From the NCBI RefSeq assembly GCF_001612945.1, contig NZ_BDBK01000001.1, positions 806,001 through 870,000 of the forward strand: 64,000 bases of DNA, given 5' to 3'. A program made the position numbers and the translations under genes. The notes beneath the pieces were generated by a model. It saw only the letters and a program-made list of their open reading frames with translations, ran no database searches and had not been told where the DNA came from. Source of the DNA: Nocardia inohanensis NBRC 100128 (lineage in GTDB: Bacteria > Actinomycetota > Actinomycetes > Mycobacteriales > Mycobacteriaceae). Of the stretch, positions 1 through 9,255 are shown piece by piece. Position 1 is the stretch's first letter, and each line of letters begins with the position of its first letter.

Positions 1-620
1 CAGCGCAGCAGGCGGCGATGCATCCACGCGTAATCCCGCGGATCCAGGCCATCGGGGTATGCGGCCCGAACCTCTTCGAGGGTCACGAATTCCGTGGTCA
101 GCGCACCCAGCACATTGATGGTGCGCGGTTCGCCGGAGTCGGCGTCGTGGTGGTCGGCGGTGTCCGCCAGTTCCGGGAAGTACGGGCGCAACCATCCGTG
201 CTCCCGGCCGACTTCGGCGATGTCCCGCAAGGCATTTCGCTCCCCGGCCAGTAGCCGGTTGGCCGCCGTCCGGCGCGGGATCTTGACGATGTGGCCGGAT
301 CCGCTGCGATACAGGTCGGCGATGGATCCCCGGGCGTGCAATCGGCCTACCGCGTATACCCCGTGTGCTCCGGTCACCCGGAAAGCCGCGTCCTCGGTCC
401 GGGTCCATTGCCGGTACAGCTCGGTCAGTCGCGCGAATGCCGTGCGCGCCAGGTCTGCGTCGTCCGCGCCCGCCCGGTCCGGGTGAACGACCGCCGCGAG
501 CCGGTGATACCGCCGCCGCCCGCGCTGCTGGGTCGCGGAATCGCTTGCGGCAGTGCCGAAAAGGTCTTCGGGTCGCCGGGCTTCCCCGATCGCCTTCGCT
601 GTGTCTCCAACCGCCGTCAT
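1..620 (-). CDS. J-domain / protein-kinase-like fusion (N-terminal 206 residues, truncated by window edge)
   Basis: The minus-strand frame is open from an ATG at 620 to the window edge with no stop, so the C-terminus is missing. Residues about 36-72 look like helices II and III of a J-domain, with the Hsp70-activating HPD motif at 46-48 (VVHPDRAG) and a following helix rich in A, R and L. From about residue 84 the pattern resembles the N-lobe of a protein kinase: a strand and glycine loop (HARGSIADLYRSG), a VKIPR strand whose K113 sits where the ATP-binding lysine would be, E127 in a likely alpha-C helix, and a hinge-like stretch (EFVTLEEV) near 176. No catalytic loop is visible because the gene runs out. 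It is divergent from the DUF4334 gene. The J-domain call is firm; kinase activity is inference. Confidence 0.72.
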   Translation of the reverse strand, partial: MTAVGDTAKAIGEARRPEDLFGTAASDSATQQRGRRRYHRLAAVVHPDRAGADDADLARTAFARLTELYRQWTRTEDAAFRVTGAHGVYAVGRLHARGSIADLYRSGSGHIVKIPRRTAANRLLAGERNALRDIAEVGREHGWLRPYFPELADTADHHDADSGEPRTINVLGALTTEFVTLEEVRAAYPDGLDPRDYAWMHRRLLR

Positions 621-623
621 GTG

Positions 624-644
624 TTTTAGACTAGATGACTAAAA
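624..644. promoter_or_regulatory. Inverted repeat TTTTAG-N9-CTAAAA before the J-domain gene
   Basis: Six-base arms at 624-629 and 639-644 lie directly upstream of the J-domain start codon. On the minus strand the outer part reads TTTTAGTC. The same TTTAGTC heptamer recurs on the plus strand at 750-756, just before the divergent DUF4334 gene. The arrangement suggests a shared operator in a GC-poor divergent promoter; the binding protein is unknown. Confidence 0.4.
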
Positions 645-781
645 CGGTGAGCGCCAGCGGTCCGGCCCTCTTTTTGTTCTATTGACGAAAACATGTCGGG
701 GATTCCGCCGCCTCGCGGACTCTCTGCATGCGGGCTAGTGTGAGAGAAATTTAGTCGTTCTATCTCAATGAGGAGGTCGGG

Positions 782-1345
782 ATGGTGGCCGGGGAGCCGC
801 AAACGGACGAGGCACAGCGCTTGCGGGCGCTGTTGTCCACCGGCGCAACGCCGCAGCAGGCCTGGGAGCTGTTCGATGCGCTGCCGCCGGCGCCGGTCGC
901 CGATATTGTCACCGGCCGCTGGCGCGGCGACGAACTCGACACCGGTCACCCTTGGAAGGGCGTACTCGTCGAATCAGGCTGGTACGGTAAGCAATTCGAT
1001 GACGCCGACGCTGTCCAGCCGCTGCTGTTCGAAGCCCCCGACGGCTCGATCTTCGCCGTCGATCCGCGCCGCGTGCCGCTGTTCCTGGCGGGCAGGGTGC
1101 CGGTATCCACCCTCCGTCCGGTGCGCCGCTCGCTCGGCGTGCTGCGCGCGCTGCTCGAAACCCGTACCCCGCGCGCCCGCCTGCGGGACCTGGAGTTCCG
1201 CGGAAAGTCCAGCGCCGCAATGATCTACGACCATCTCCCGATCATCGATGTCTTCCGCCGTGTCGACGCCGACACCCTGCTCGGCGTGATGGATATGCGC
1301 GGCCTGTCCGACCCGTACTTCTTCGTGCTCTACCGAGACCGCTAG
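782..1345 (+). CDS. DUF4334 / GXWXG-domain protein
   Basis: A 187-residue soluble protein. The N-terminal half carries the GRWRG motif (residues about 42-46) that defines the GXWXG domain. The C-terminal half (about 125-187) has the conserved FRRVDADTLLGVMDMRG and FFVLYRD blocks of DUF4334. The ATG at 782 has a strong ribosome-binding site (GAGGAGG, 770-776). The family is widespread in actinobacteria and fungi, but I know of no established biochemical role. It is divergent from the J-domain gene and is followed by the flavin monooxygenase. It probably functions as a single-gene unit. Confidence 0.8.
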   Translation: MVAGEPQTDEAQRLRALLSTGATPQQAWELFDALPPAPVADIVTGRWRGDELDTGHPWKGVLVESGWYGKQFDDADAVQPLLFEAPDGSIFAVDPRRVPLFLAGRVPVSTLRPVRRSLGVLRALLETRTPRARLRDLEFRGKSSAAMIYDHLPIIDVFRRVDADTLLGVMDMRGLSDPYFFVLYRDR

Positions 1346-1429
1346 GTCCGGCGCGCCAACCCGGCTCCGCGACACCGGAATCGGCCTACCATCGAAGTGA
1401 CGGCGGTAGTCGATTCCGGGAGGGATCCG

Positions 1430-2664
1430 ATGGAACGCACGACCTGTCTCGTCGCCGGCGGTGGCCCCGCGGGCATGTTCGCGGCACTGCTACTGGCCCG
1501 CGCCGGAGTGGATGTCACGGTGCTGGAGAAACACGGCGACTTCCTGCGCGACTTCCGCGGCGACACCGTGCACCCCACCACCTTGGAGCTACTCGACGAA
1601 CTCGGCCTGCGCGAGGATTTCGCGAAACTGCCGCAGCGGCGGGTGAATACGGTGCAGATCCCCATCCACGGACGCATGCAGACCCTCGCCACCTTCGCGC
1701 ACATACCCGGACCGCACAAGTACATCGCCCTGGTCCCGCAGTGGGATCTGCTCGATCTGCTGGTGCGCGCCGCCGACTCCGAACCGGGTTTCCGGCTGCG
1801 GATGAACACCGAGGCCACCGACCTGCTGCGTGCGGAAGGACGGGTGGTGGGCGTTCGATACCGCACCGCGGACGGCCGCGGCGGCGAGATCCGCGCCGAC
1901 CTCACCCTCGCCTGCGACGGCCGGGATTCGGTGCTGCGCACCGCCGCCGGGCTCGGCTCCCGCCACTGGGCCACCCCGTTCGACGTGTGGTGGTTCCGCA
2001 TCCCGCGCAACCACACCGATCCGGCCGGGGCCGTCCCGGTCGTCACCGCCGATCGGGTGGCCATCATGCTCGACCGCGGCGACTACTGGCAGTGCGCCAC
2101 CCTGCTCGCCAAGGGCGGTGATGCGCAACTGCGGCAAGGACATCCGGTCGGCGAGATCGTGCGCGGCATGGCGCAGGTGGTGCCCTGGCTGGCCGATCGC
2201 GTCGACGCCGTACGCAGCTGGGACGAGGTGAAGCTCCTCGACGTCAAGCTCGATCGCCTCGACCGCTGGTACACGACGGACTGCTGTGCATCGGCGACGC
2301 CGCGCACGCCATGTCACCGGTCGGCGGCGTCGGCATCAACCTCGCCGTCCAAGATGCCGTCGCGGCCGGCCGCCTGCTCGCCCCGAAACTGCTGGCGCAC
2401 AATGTGACCGCCGCCGACCTGGCCGAAGTGCAACGCCGCCGCACCCTGCCCACCGCTGTCATCCAGGGCCTACAGCGTTTCGCGCACGCCCGCGTGATCG
2501 CCCCCGCCGTCGCCGGCGAACTGAACCTCTCCAACGCCCGGCGCGCGCCCGTCAGTGTCCGCATCTTCCGCCGCATACCCGTGCTCCGCAGCCTCCCGCC
2601 CTTCCTGGTCGCCCGCGGCATCCGGCCCGAGCATGCTCCAGCATTCGCGCGCCGCCCTCGCTAG
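1430..2664 (+). pseudogene. FAD-dependent monooxygenase (group A flavoprotein) with a frameshift
   Basis: The ATG at 1430 follows a GGGAGGG ribosome-binding site. The N-terminus has the dinucleotide-binding GGGPAG motif, and a DG motif (ACDGRDSVLR) follows near residue 167. The frame is lost near 2274: upstream codons read to ...DRWYT, while the next frame resumes with DGLLCIGDAAHAMSP, the FAD-ribityl-binding GD motif, and continues to a stop at 2664. Deletion of one base at about 2274 explains both halves. Read through, the product is about 410 residues, a normal length for aromatic-ring hydroxylases of the PHBH/UbiH class. As written it would end at 2407 in a missense tail without the GD motif. 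Either the gene is inactivated or the base is a sequencing error. Its last bases overlap the convergent alkB-like gene. Confidence 0.8.
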
Positions 2665-3287
2665 CGAACGCCGCGTGGCCGGAATTGAATACTGATTCGG
2701 GGGCCGACCGCCCGTCGGGTCTTCGGCACCGCGTGCTCCCAGGTGCGCTGGCAGGAGCCGCCCATGACGATGAGATCGCCGTGGCCCAAGGCGAATCGGA
2801 TGCTCGCGCCGCCGCCGCGCGGGCGGAGCAGCAGTGAACGCGCCGCGCCCACGGAGACGATAGCGACCATGGTGTCGTGAGTGGCGCCGCGCCCGAAGGT
2901 GTCGCCGTGCCAGGCCACGCTGTCGTTCCCGTCGCGGTAGTAGCAGAGCCCGGCCGTGGTGAACGGCTCCCCGAGTTCTTCGGAGTAGTAGGCGCTCAAC
3001 GCTGCTCGCGCCTGCGCGAGCACCGGGTCGGGTAGCTCTTGCCGGTGTTCGTAGAAGCACAGGAGCCGGGGCACATCCACCACCCGGTCGTACATGGCCC
3101 GCCGATCCGCTCGCCACGGCACCTCCGCCGCGAGCCGTTCGAACAGGATGTCGGCCCCGCTCAACCAGCCGGGCAGTACATCGATCCAGGCTCCGTCGCC
3201 GAGCACGGTCCGCCGGATTCCGTCCAGCGCCCCGAGTTCGACCTCTCCGAACCCGTCGAGCAGTGATCCCTGCAATGGCGTCGACAT
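2661..3287 (-). CDS. AlkB-like Fe(II)/2-oxoglutarate-dependent dioxygenase
   Basis: A 208-residue protein of the AlkB family, which removes alkyl groups from nucleic-acid bases by oxidative demethylation. The iron ligands are visible as H127 and D129 in WHGDTFGRG and H185 in TWEHAVPK. The 2-oxoglutarate/substrate arginines R197 and R203 are in RISIQFRPR. The ATG at 3287 is chosen because family similarity begins there; the frame stays open upstream but would run through the regulatory region. A LexA-type box lies 22-37 bases upstream. It is convergent with the flavin monooxygenase, overlapping by four bases. It could be an AlkB homologue acting on DNA or RNA; the substrate cannot be told from sequence. 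Confidence 0.85.
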   Translation of the reverse strand: MSTPLQGSLLDGFGEVELGALDGIRRTVLGDGAWIDVLPGWLSGADILFERLAAEVPWRADRRAMYDRVVDVPRLLCFYEHRQELPDPVLAQARAALSAYYSEELGEPFTTAGLCYYRDGNDSVAWHGDTFGRGATHDTMVAIVSVGAARSLLLRPRGGGASIRFALGHGDLIVMGGSCQRTWEHAVPKTRRAVGPRISIQFRPRGVR

Positions 3288-3308
3288 AGCGCCGAATGTA
3301 CCACGCGA

Positions 3309-3324
3309 TCGAACAGGTGTTCGG
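3309..3324. promoter_or_regulatory. Candidate LexA (SOS) box upstream of the alkB-like gene
   Basis: TCGAACAGGTGTTCGG matches the mycobacterial SOS box TCGAAC-N4-GTTCGA at 11 of 12 specified bases; only the last base differs. It lies 22-37 bases upstream of the alkB-like ATG, where LexA would block transcription, and about 110 bases from the divergent TetR gene. Confidence 0.65.
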
Positions 3325-3431
3325 TAGATGTCGCTGCTCGCGCGACTCGACGACATCGGCGTGCCGGGCGGTGATATGGGCGTACCATGAAGTCTTTCCG
3401 TTCCGGCGACGAAGCAGGAGTACCCGGTCAC

Positions 3432-4034
3432 ATGCCCCGTTTGGTCGATCACGAGCAGCGGCGCCGCGAGATAACGACGGTCGCCCGCCGGGTCATCGCC
3501 GCCGGCGGACTGGAAGCCGCGACCTTCCAGTTCGTCGCCGCCGAAGCCGGGATCTCGGTTCGGCTCATCCAGTACTACTTCGGCAACAAGCGCGAACTCA
3601 TGCTCGCGACGCTGCAAGCGGTGGTGGTGGACGCGGGACAGCGTTTCGAGCAGCGCATCGCGGCCTTGGGCTCCGACGCCGATCCGCGCGCGGTGATCCG
3701 CGCCTTCGCCTCGGTGCTGCTGCCCATGGACGATCAGGCCCGCGAGGACGCGCTGGTGCTGGCGGCCTTCCATGCCGCCGCGCTCACCGGTTCGACGGTC
3801 GGCGCGGAAGATACCGCGGGACCTGGCATTTGGCTGATGGGCGCCTTCGCGGATCAGCTCAAGCGCCATCGAGCCTCGGTGCCGGACGGCGAATCACGGG
3901 CCGAGGATGTGGATTCCGATGCCGAACTGCTGGTCTTCACCCTCTCCGGCATCACCCAGGGCGTGCTGACCCGGCACAAGACGCCCGAGCAGGCGGCCGC
4001 TTTGTTCGACCGCCTGCTCGACCGGCTGCTCTGA
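3432..4034 (+). CDS. TetR-family transcriptional regulator
   Basis: About 200 residues from the ATG at 3432, which has AGGAG at 3416-3420; the frame can extend to 3387 but the regulator-like sequence starts at MPRLVDHEQRRR. Residues about 32-56 form the TetR helix-turn-helix (VAAEAGISVRLIQYYFGNK). The C-terminal ligand and dimerisation region is unassigned. It is divergent from the alkB-like gene and convergent with the alpha/beta hydrolase. No clean palindrome overlaps its start, so its targets are not obvious. Confidence 0.85.
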   Translation: MPRLVDHEQRRREITTVARRVIAAGGLEAATFQFVAAEAGISVRLIQYYFGNKRELMLATLQAVVVDAGQRFEQRIAALGSDADPRAVIRAFASVLLPMDDQAREDALVLAAFHAAALTGSTVGAEDTAGPGIWLMGAFADQLKRHRASVPDGESRAEDVDSDAELLVFTLSGITQGVLTRHKTPEQAAALFDRLLDRLL

Positions 4035-4038
4035 GTGT

Positions 4039-4941
4039 TCAGTCCGCCCGCACGTGCGCGCGGACGAAATCGACCACCACGTCGGTGAATTCGTCATTGG
4101 CGTCGCTGGCGGCGGTGTGCGCGGCGGCGCCGATCTCGGCGTATTCGGCGTGCGGCGCGAGCGCGCGGAAGGCGTCCACCCCTTCCTGGCTCACCACGTC
4201 CGACAGGGCGCCGCGCACCAGCAGCGTCGGAATAGCGAGGTCGCGCGCGGCATCCTCCAGGGGGCGGGTGTGCAGGTCGAGCGCCTCACCGTCGCCCTTG
4301 CCCGAGCCCTGTAGCATGGCCGGATCCCAGTGCCAGTACCAGCGGCCGTCCGCGCGCAGCCGCAGATTACGTTGCAGCCCTTCGGGATTGCGCGGCCGCC
4401 GCCGATGCGGCAGGTACGCGGCCACCGCGTCGGCGGCCTCCTCGAGGCTGGCGAAGCCCTCGGCGTTGCTGCCCAGGAAGTTGATCACGCGCTCGACGCC
4501 GGCGTGCTCGGGCCGCGGCACCACATCCACCAGCACCAGCCCGGTCATCAACTCCCGCTTGGGGTGTGCGCTGGCGAGCAGCCCGGTGAGGCCGCCCATG
4601 CTGGCCCCGACCACGAACCCGGGTTTGCCGAGTTGTTCCAGCACCGCCATCAGGTCTTCGACCATGGCCGCGCGGGTGTAGTCGCCGCCCGGAGCCCAGT
4701 CGCTGTCGCCGTGGCCGCGCGCGTCCAGCAGCACCGCGTGCATACCGGCCTTCGCCAGCGCGAGGCCCGAATCCTTCCACGAATGGCGGGTCTGCCCGCC
4801 GCCGTGCAGGAACACCACCAGCGGTCCGTCCTGGGGTCCCCAGCTGTCGCCCGCGAGGGTGATGTCGCCGTGGCCGCGGAAGGTGACGCGGGCAGGCTCG
4901 GTGAAGTCGGCTTCGTTGCTCACCCTCCGAGCATCGCACAT
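4039..4941 (-). CDS. Alpha/beta-fold hydrolase
   Basis: About 300 residues. The oxyanion-hole HGGGQ motif is followed by the nucleophile elbow GASMGG. Likely acid and base residues are in the RGALSDVVS strand end and in AAHTAASDAND near the C-terminus. There is no signal peptide, so the enzyme should be cytosolic. The start is uncertain: the ATG at 4941 has no good ribosome-binding site, and a GTG at 4923 has GGAGG directly against it. It follows the MscS gene by seven bases on the same strand and may be co-transcribed with it. Substrate is unknown; an esterase, epoxide hydrolase or C-C hydrolase would fit the fold. Confidence 0.82.
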   Translation of the reverse strand: MCDARRVSNEADFTEPARVTFRGHGDITLAGDSWGPQDGPLVVFLHGGGQTRHSWKDSGLALAKAGMHAVLLDARGHGDSDWAPGGDYTRAAMVEDLMAVLEQLGKPGFVVGASMGGLTGLLASAHPKRELMTGLVLVDVVPRPEHAGVERVINFLGSNAEGFASLEEAADAVAAYLPHRRRPRNPEGLQRNLRLRADGRWYWHWDPAMLQGSGKGDGEALDLHTRPLEDAARDLAIPTLLVRGALSDVVSQEGVDAFRALAPHAEYAEIGAAAHTAASDANDEFTDVVVDFVRAHVRAD

Positions 4942-4947
4942 TGCGAT

Positions 4948-6009
4948 TTACGGTGTATGAATCTCGGCCGCCAAGCGGGATTCGAAGTCGTCGCCGCGTC
5001 CGAATTCCAGCGTCCGGATCGGGTACGGGATGGCGATGCCCTCCATGCGATAGCGGCGGTGCAGGCTCTTGATGAATTCGCTGACCAGCAGGTATTGGTC
5101 CTCGTAATGCCGGGTGCGCAGGACGACCCGGAAGCCGATGCCCGAATCGCCGAAGGTATGGAAGCGCACTCGCGGATCCGCGCCCGCGAAACCGACATCG
5201 AGTTCCTTCATCACCTGGTGGGCCACCTCCAGGGTCACCTGCTCGACATGGTCCAGGTCGCTGCCGTAGCCGGTGCTCACCTCGACCGTGACGGCCATAT
5301 CCTGCTCGGGCCGGTGGTAGTTGGTGAGAATCGATTCGGCGAACTTGCGGTTCGGCACGATGATGAAGTTGCCGGGGAGGTCCTGGATTGCGGTGGTCCG
5401 CCAGTTCACATCGCTGACCCATCCGGTCTCGCCGCCTTCGAGTTTCACGAAGTCGCCCGGCTGCACCGTCTTCGAAGCCAGGATATGCACGCCCGCGAAC
5501 AGATTCGCCAGGGTGCCCTCCAATGCCAGCGCGATGGCCAGCGCGCCGATGCCCAGGGCTCCCAGCAGCGGGGTGATCTGCACGCCCACGGTGTCGAGGG
5601 TGATCAGCAGGCCCAGTATGAAGACGATCACCTTGGTGATGGTGGAGAACAGGCTCACCGATCCGGAGACGCCGGTGACGCGGCGGGCCACCGAGGTGAC
5701 GATCTCCGCCGCCAGCCGTGACACCGCGTAGGTGATGGCCAGCAGCAGCGCGGCCTCGAGGATCTGCTTGACCGTGATCGGCGAGAACGGCAGTCCGGTC
5801 GGCAGTGCCAGTGCGATGGTCAGGCCGGCCAGCGATGCGACCGGTACGGCCAGGTCGCGGGCCAGGCCGAAACTCATGCGGTGCACTGATCGTTCGTTCG
5901 CCGAGGTCTTGGCGGCGATCCGGTCGATGAGCCGGCGGACGATCACGCCGATCACCGGCCCGGCGATCACGAGCAGGGCGGCGATAGCCCAGATCAGCGG
6001 TTTGCTCAT
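4948..6009 (-). CDS. MscS-family mechanosensitive ion channel
   Basis: 353 residues from the ATG at 6009, which has AGGAGAC about eight bases upstream; a longer frame to 6051 is open but less likely. The N-terminal 130 residues hold several hydrophobic helices. The pore-lining helix and beta-domain junction follow the MscS pattern: GALGIGALAIALALEG, then LANLFAGV, then QPGDFVKLEG. The cytosolic C-terminal region (about 200-353) is present. The family gates in response to membrane tension and protects against osmotic downshock. Its downstream neighbour is the alpha/beta hydrolase. Confidence 0.9.
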   Translation of the reverse strand: MSKPLIWAIAALLVIAGPVIGVIVRRLIDRIAAKTSANERSVHRMSFGLARDLAVPVASLAGLTIALALPTGLPFSPITVKQILEAALLLAITYAVSRLAAEIVTSVARRVTGVSGSVSLFSTITKVIVFILGLLITLDTVGVQITPLLGALGIGALAIALALEGTLANLFAGVHILASKTVQPGDFVKLEGGETGWVSDVNWRTTAIQDLPGNFIIVPNRKFAESILTNYHRPEQDMAVTVEVSTGYGSDLDHVEQVTLEVAHQVMKELDVGFAGADPRVRFHTFGDSGIGFRVVLRTRHYEDQYLLVSEFIKSLHRRYRMEGIAIPYPIRTLEFGRGDDFESRLAAEIHTP

Positions 6010-6115
6010 GAAGACGTCTCCTGCCTCGGGGCGACGATGGATCCCGGACAATCAAGACAAGCCAAACGAATTGGATCATAAGCCTAAATTTGCTGAAAGA
6101 TTGCGCAACGATCGA

Positions 6116-7567
<1,452 letters not shown>

Positions 7568-7608
7568 GGCTTCCTCCGGTGGCGCTGGGGGGAGGGCATA
7601 TGGGTTTT

Positions 7609-7628
7609 GTAAAGTTAAATTCCTTTAC
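7609..7628. promoter_or_regulatory. AT-rich inverted repeat between the APC permease and ROK regulator
   Basis: GTAAAG (7609-7614) and CTTTAC (7623-7628) form perfect six-base arms around an 8-base AT-rich centre in an otherwise GC-rich region. Operators of ROK repressors are typically AT-rich inverted repeats, so autoregulation plus permease control is the natural reading. It also argues that the ROK start codon lies downstream of 7628. Confidence 0.5.
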
Positions 7629-7695
7629 TATTTCAGTCAAGGGGTGGGCCCGATTGTCTACAGTCGGCTCCACAGCGGATCGGGATCGGAGGGTT

Positions 7696-8880
7696 GTGGA
7701 CGAAGTCCCTTGGAACAGGCAGCGTTTGCGCAGCAACAACGAATGGCTGCTGCTCGAACAGTTGCGCGCCACCGGTGCGGCCTCCCGCGCGCAACTCGCC
7801 CGCGATACCGGGCTGTCCAAGCCGACGGTGTCCAGTGCACTGGCGGCGCTCGAAGCGCACGGCCTGGTCCGGGAGATGGGCACCGTCGTGCCCGAACGCG
7901 GGCGCACCGCGGTGCTGTACGAGCCGGACCCCACCGCCGGCTATGTGCTCGGCATCGATGTGGGCCGGGCGCGGTTGCGGGCCGCGGTGGCGGACATGTC
8001 GGGAAAGGTGCTGTCCCGCATAGACGTTCCCAATCGCGCCCGCAATGCCACCGCGCTCGCGCAGATCGCCGTCGAGGCCGCGCGGGAAACGTTGAGCGAA
8101 GCGGAGATTCCCATCGACCGCGTCGTGCACGCCGCTCTAGGCAGCCCGGGCGTGTTCGATCCGCAGGACGGCCGCGTGCACTACGCCGTCAACCTCCCCG
8201 GCTGGGGCCGCGCGGGCGTACTCGACGAAATCCGCGACCGGCTCGGCGGACCCGAACTGTCCATGCACAATGACGCCAATCTGGCGGCGCTGGGGGAGTA
8301 TGCCTTCGGCGGGGGTCAGGGCAGCCGCCTGTTCGTCTATGTCCTGATCGGCACCGGCCTGGGCGTCGGAATCGTCTCGCGCGGAGAGCTTTTCACCGGA
8401 GCCCACGGTGCGGCCGGTGAAGTCGGTTTCCTGCCCGCCGCCTTCGGTGACACCAACGCGACCGCCTCGCGGCGCGGCGCGCTGGAAGAAGCTGTCTCCG
8501 CCGACGCCGTGGTGCGGGCGGCCCGCGAACGCGGCATGACCGGCCGCCTCACCGCGAAGACTGTTTTCGATGCCGCCCGCAGAGGCGACCCCGTGGCGGT
8601 CGAGGTGGTGCGCGCCGAAGGCGAGCGCATCGCCCTGGTGGTCGCCGCGGTCACCGCCGTCCTCGATCCCGACCTGATCATCGTCGGCGGCGGTCTGGGC
8701 CACAGCGCCGATCTCCTCCTCGATCAAGTACGCACCACCCTGCAACGCACCACCCCGCTCCGCCCGACCGTGGCCGCCAGTCACCTCGGTGACGACGCCG
8801 TCCTGCTGGGCGCGGTGGCCACCGCCCTGCGCATCGCCCGCCCGCTCGTCTTCGACCGCCGCACCCCGGCCGGCTCATGA
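7696..8880 (+). CDS. ROK-family transcriptional regulator
   Basis: About 394 residues from the GTG at 7696 (GGAGGG at 7688-7693). An ATG at 7600 also has a good ribosome-binding site, but that reading would translate through the palindromic operator. Residues about 20-58 form a winged helix (AQLARDTGLSKPTVSSALAALEAHG). A ROK sugar-kinase fold follows, with the phosphate loop GIDVGRARLRAAVADMSG and the GTGLGVGIV and GAAGEVGFLP blocks. The zinc-binding cysteines usual in this family are missing: where GCLE is expected the protein has GALEE. It is therefore probably a sugar-sensing regulator rather than an active kinase. It is divergent from the APC permease. Confidence 0.85.
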   Translation: MDEVPWNRQRLRSNNEWLLLEQLRATGAASRAQLARDTGLSKPTVSSALAALEAHGLVREMGTVVPERGRTAVLYEPDPTAGYVLGIDVGRARLRAAVADMSGKVLSRIDVPNRARNATALAQIAVEAARETLSEAEIPIDRVVHAALGSPGVFDPQDGRVHYAVNLPGWGRAGVLDEIRDRLGGPELSMHNDANLAALGEYAFGGGQGSRLFVYVLIGTGLGVGIVSRGELFTGAHGAAGEVGFLPAAFGDTNATASRRGALEEAVSADAVVRAARERGMTGRLTAKTVFDAARRGDPVAVEVVRAEGERIALVVAAVTAVLDPDLIIVGGGLGHSADLLLDQVRTTLQRTTPLRPTVAASHLGDDAVLLGAVATALRIARPLVFDRRTPAGS

Positions 8881-8989
8881 ACGGCGTCGCTTCCAAGCCT
8901 TCCGCTGCCCGCGTCAAAACCGGCGCGGGGCTTCCCCCGTCATTCCGGCGGGCGGGCTCCCTTTTGATTCCGGTGCGCGGGCTTCCCCT

Positions 8990-9068
8990 GTCATTCCGGC
9001 GCGGTTTCGGCCGGAATCCACACGGTTCGCTGGGGTGTGGATCCCGGCTGAAAGCATGCCGGGATGAC
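8990..9068. repeat. Palindromic interspersed repeat, full copy 1
   Basis: The left arm begins GTCATTCCGGC and the right arm ends GCCGGGATGAC. The arms stay largely complementary inward through GGCCGGAATC and GATCCCGGC to a CACAC/GTGTG closing stem, giving arms of about 34 bases around a loop of about 11. A partial left arm (GTCATTCCGGCG) precedes it at 8939-8950. Related copies are at 52064-52097 (right half only) and 57812-57885. Confidence 0.8.
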
Positions 9069-9233
9069 GAAGCGGGGGCGTGAACCTGGCCACAGCGCCC
9101 GATGTTGCGCATAGCTGCCCGATAGCGGTTGCTGCCGGTAGGAAGGATTCCTGCTGGTCGTAGCGGCGCTGCGGGACTCGCGGTGGCGCGGTTGCCGAGG
9201 GGGTGCGGCGGCGGGCCGGTCCGGCGGCGCTGC

Positions 9234-9239
9234 TAGGGT
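9234..9239 (+). promoter_or_regulatory. Probable -10 element of the pyr operon
   Basis: TAGGGT fits the actinobacterial TANNNT -10 pattern. A start about seven bases downstream would place the PyrR-type hairpin within the first ten or so nucleotides of the transcript. No convincing -35 element is seen. The same TAGGGT hexamer precedes gap. Confidence 0.4.
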
Positions 9240-9255
9240 GACCACTCGAAAGACA

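Noticed and set aside
18..634. Several plus-strand open frames at the window start
   Set aside because: They mirror the minus-strand J-domain gene, which has recognisable motifs and runs off the window; the plus frames show no family features.
4330..5721. Long plus-strand frame over the alpha/beta hydrolase and MscS genes
   Set aside because: Composition is H/Q/V-rich antisense of real genes; no start signal or domain.
8877..9083. Short open frame downstream of the ROK gene
   Set aside because: It consists of translated palindromic repeat sequence.
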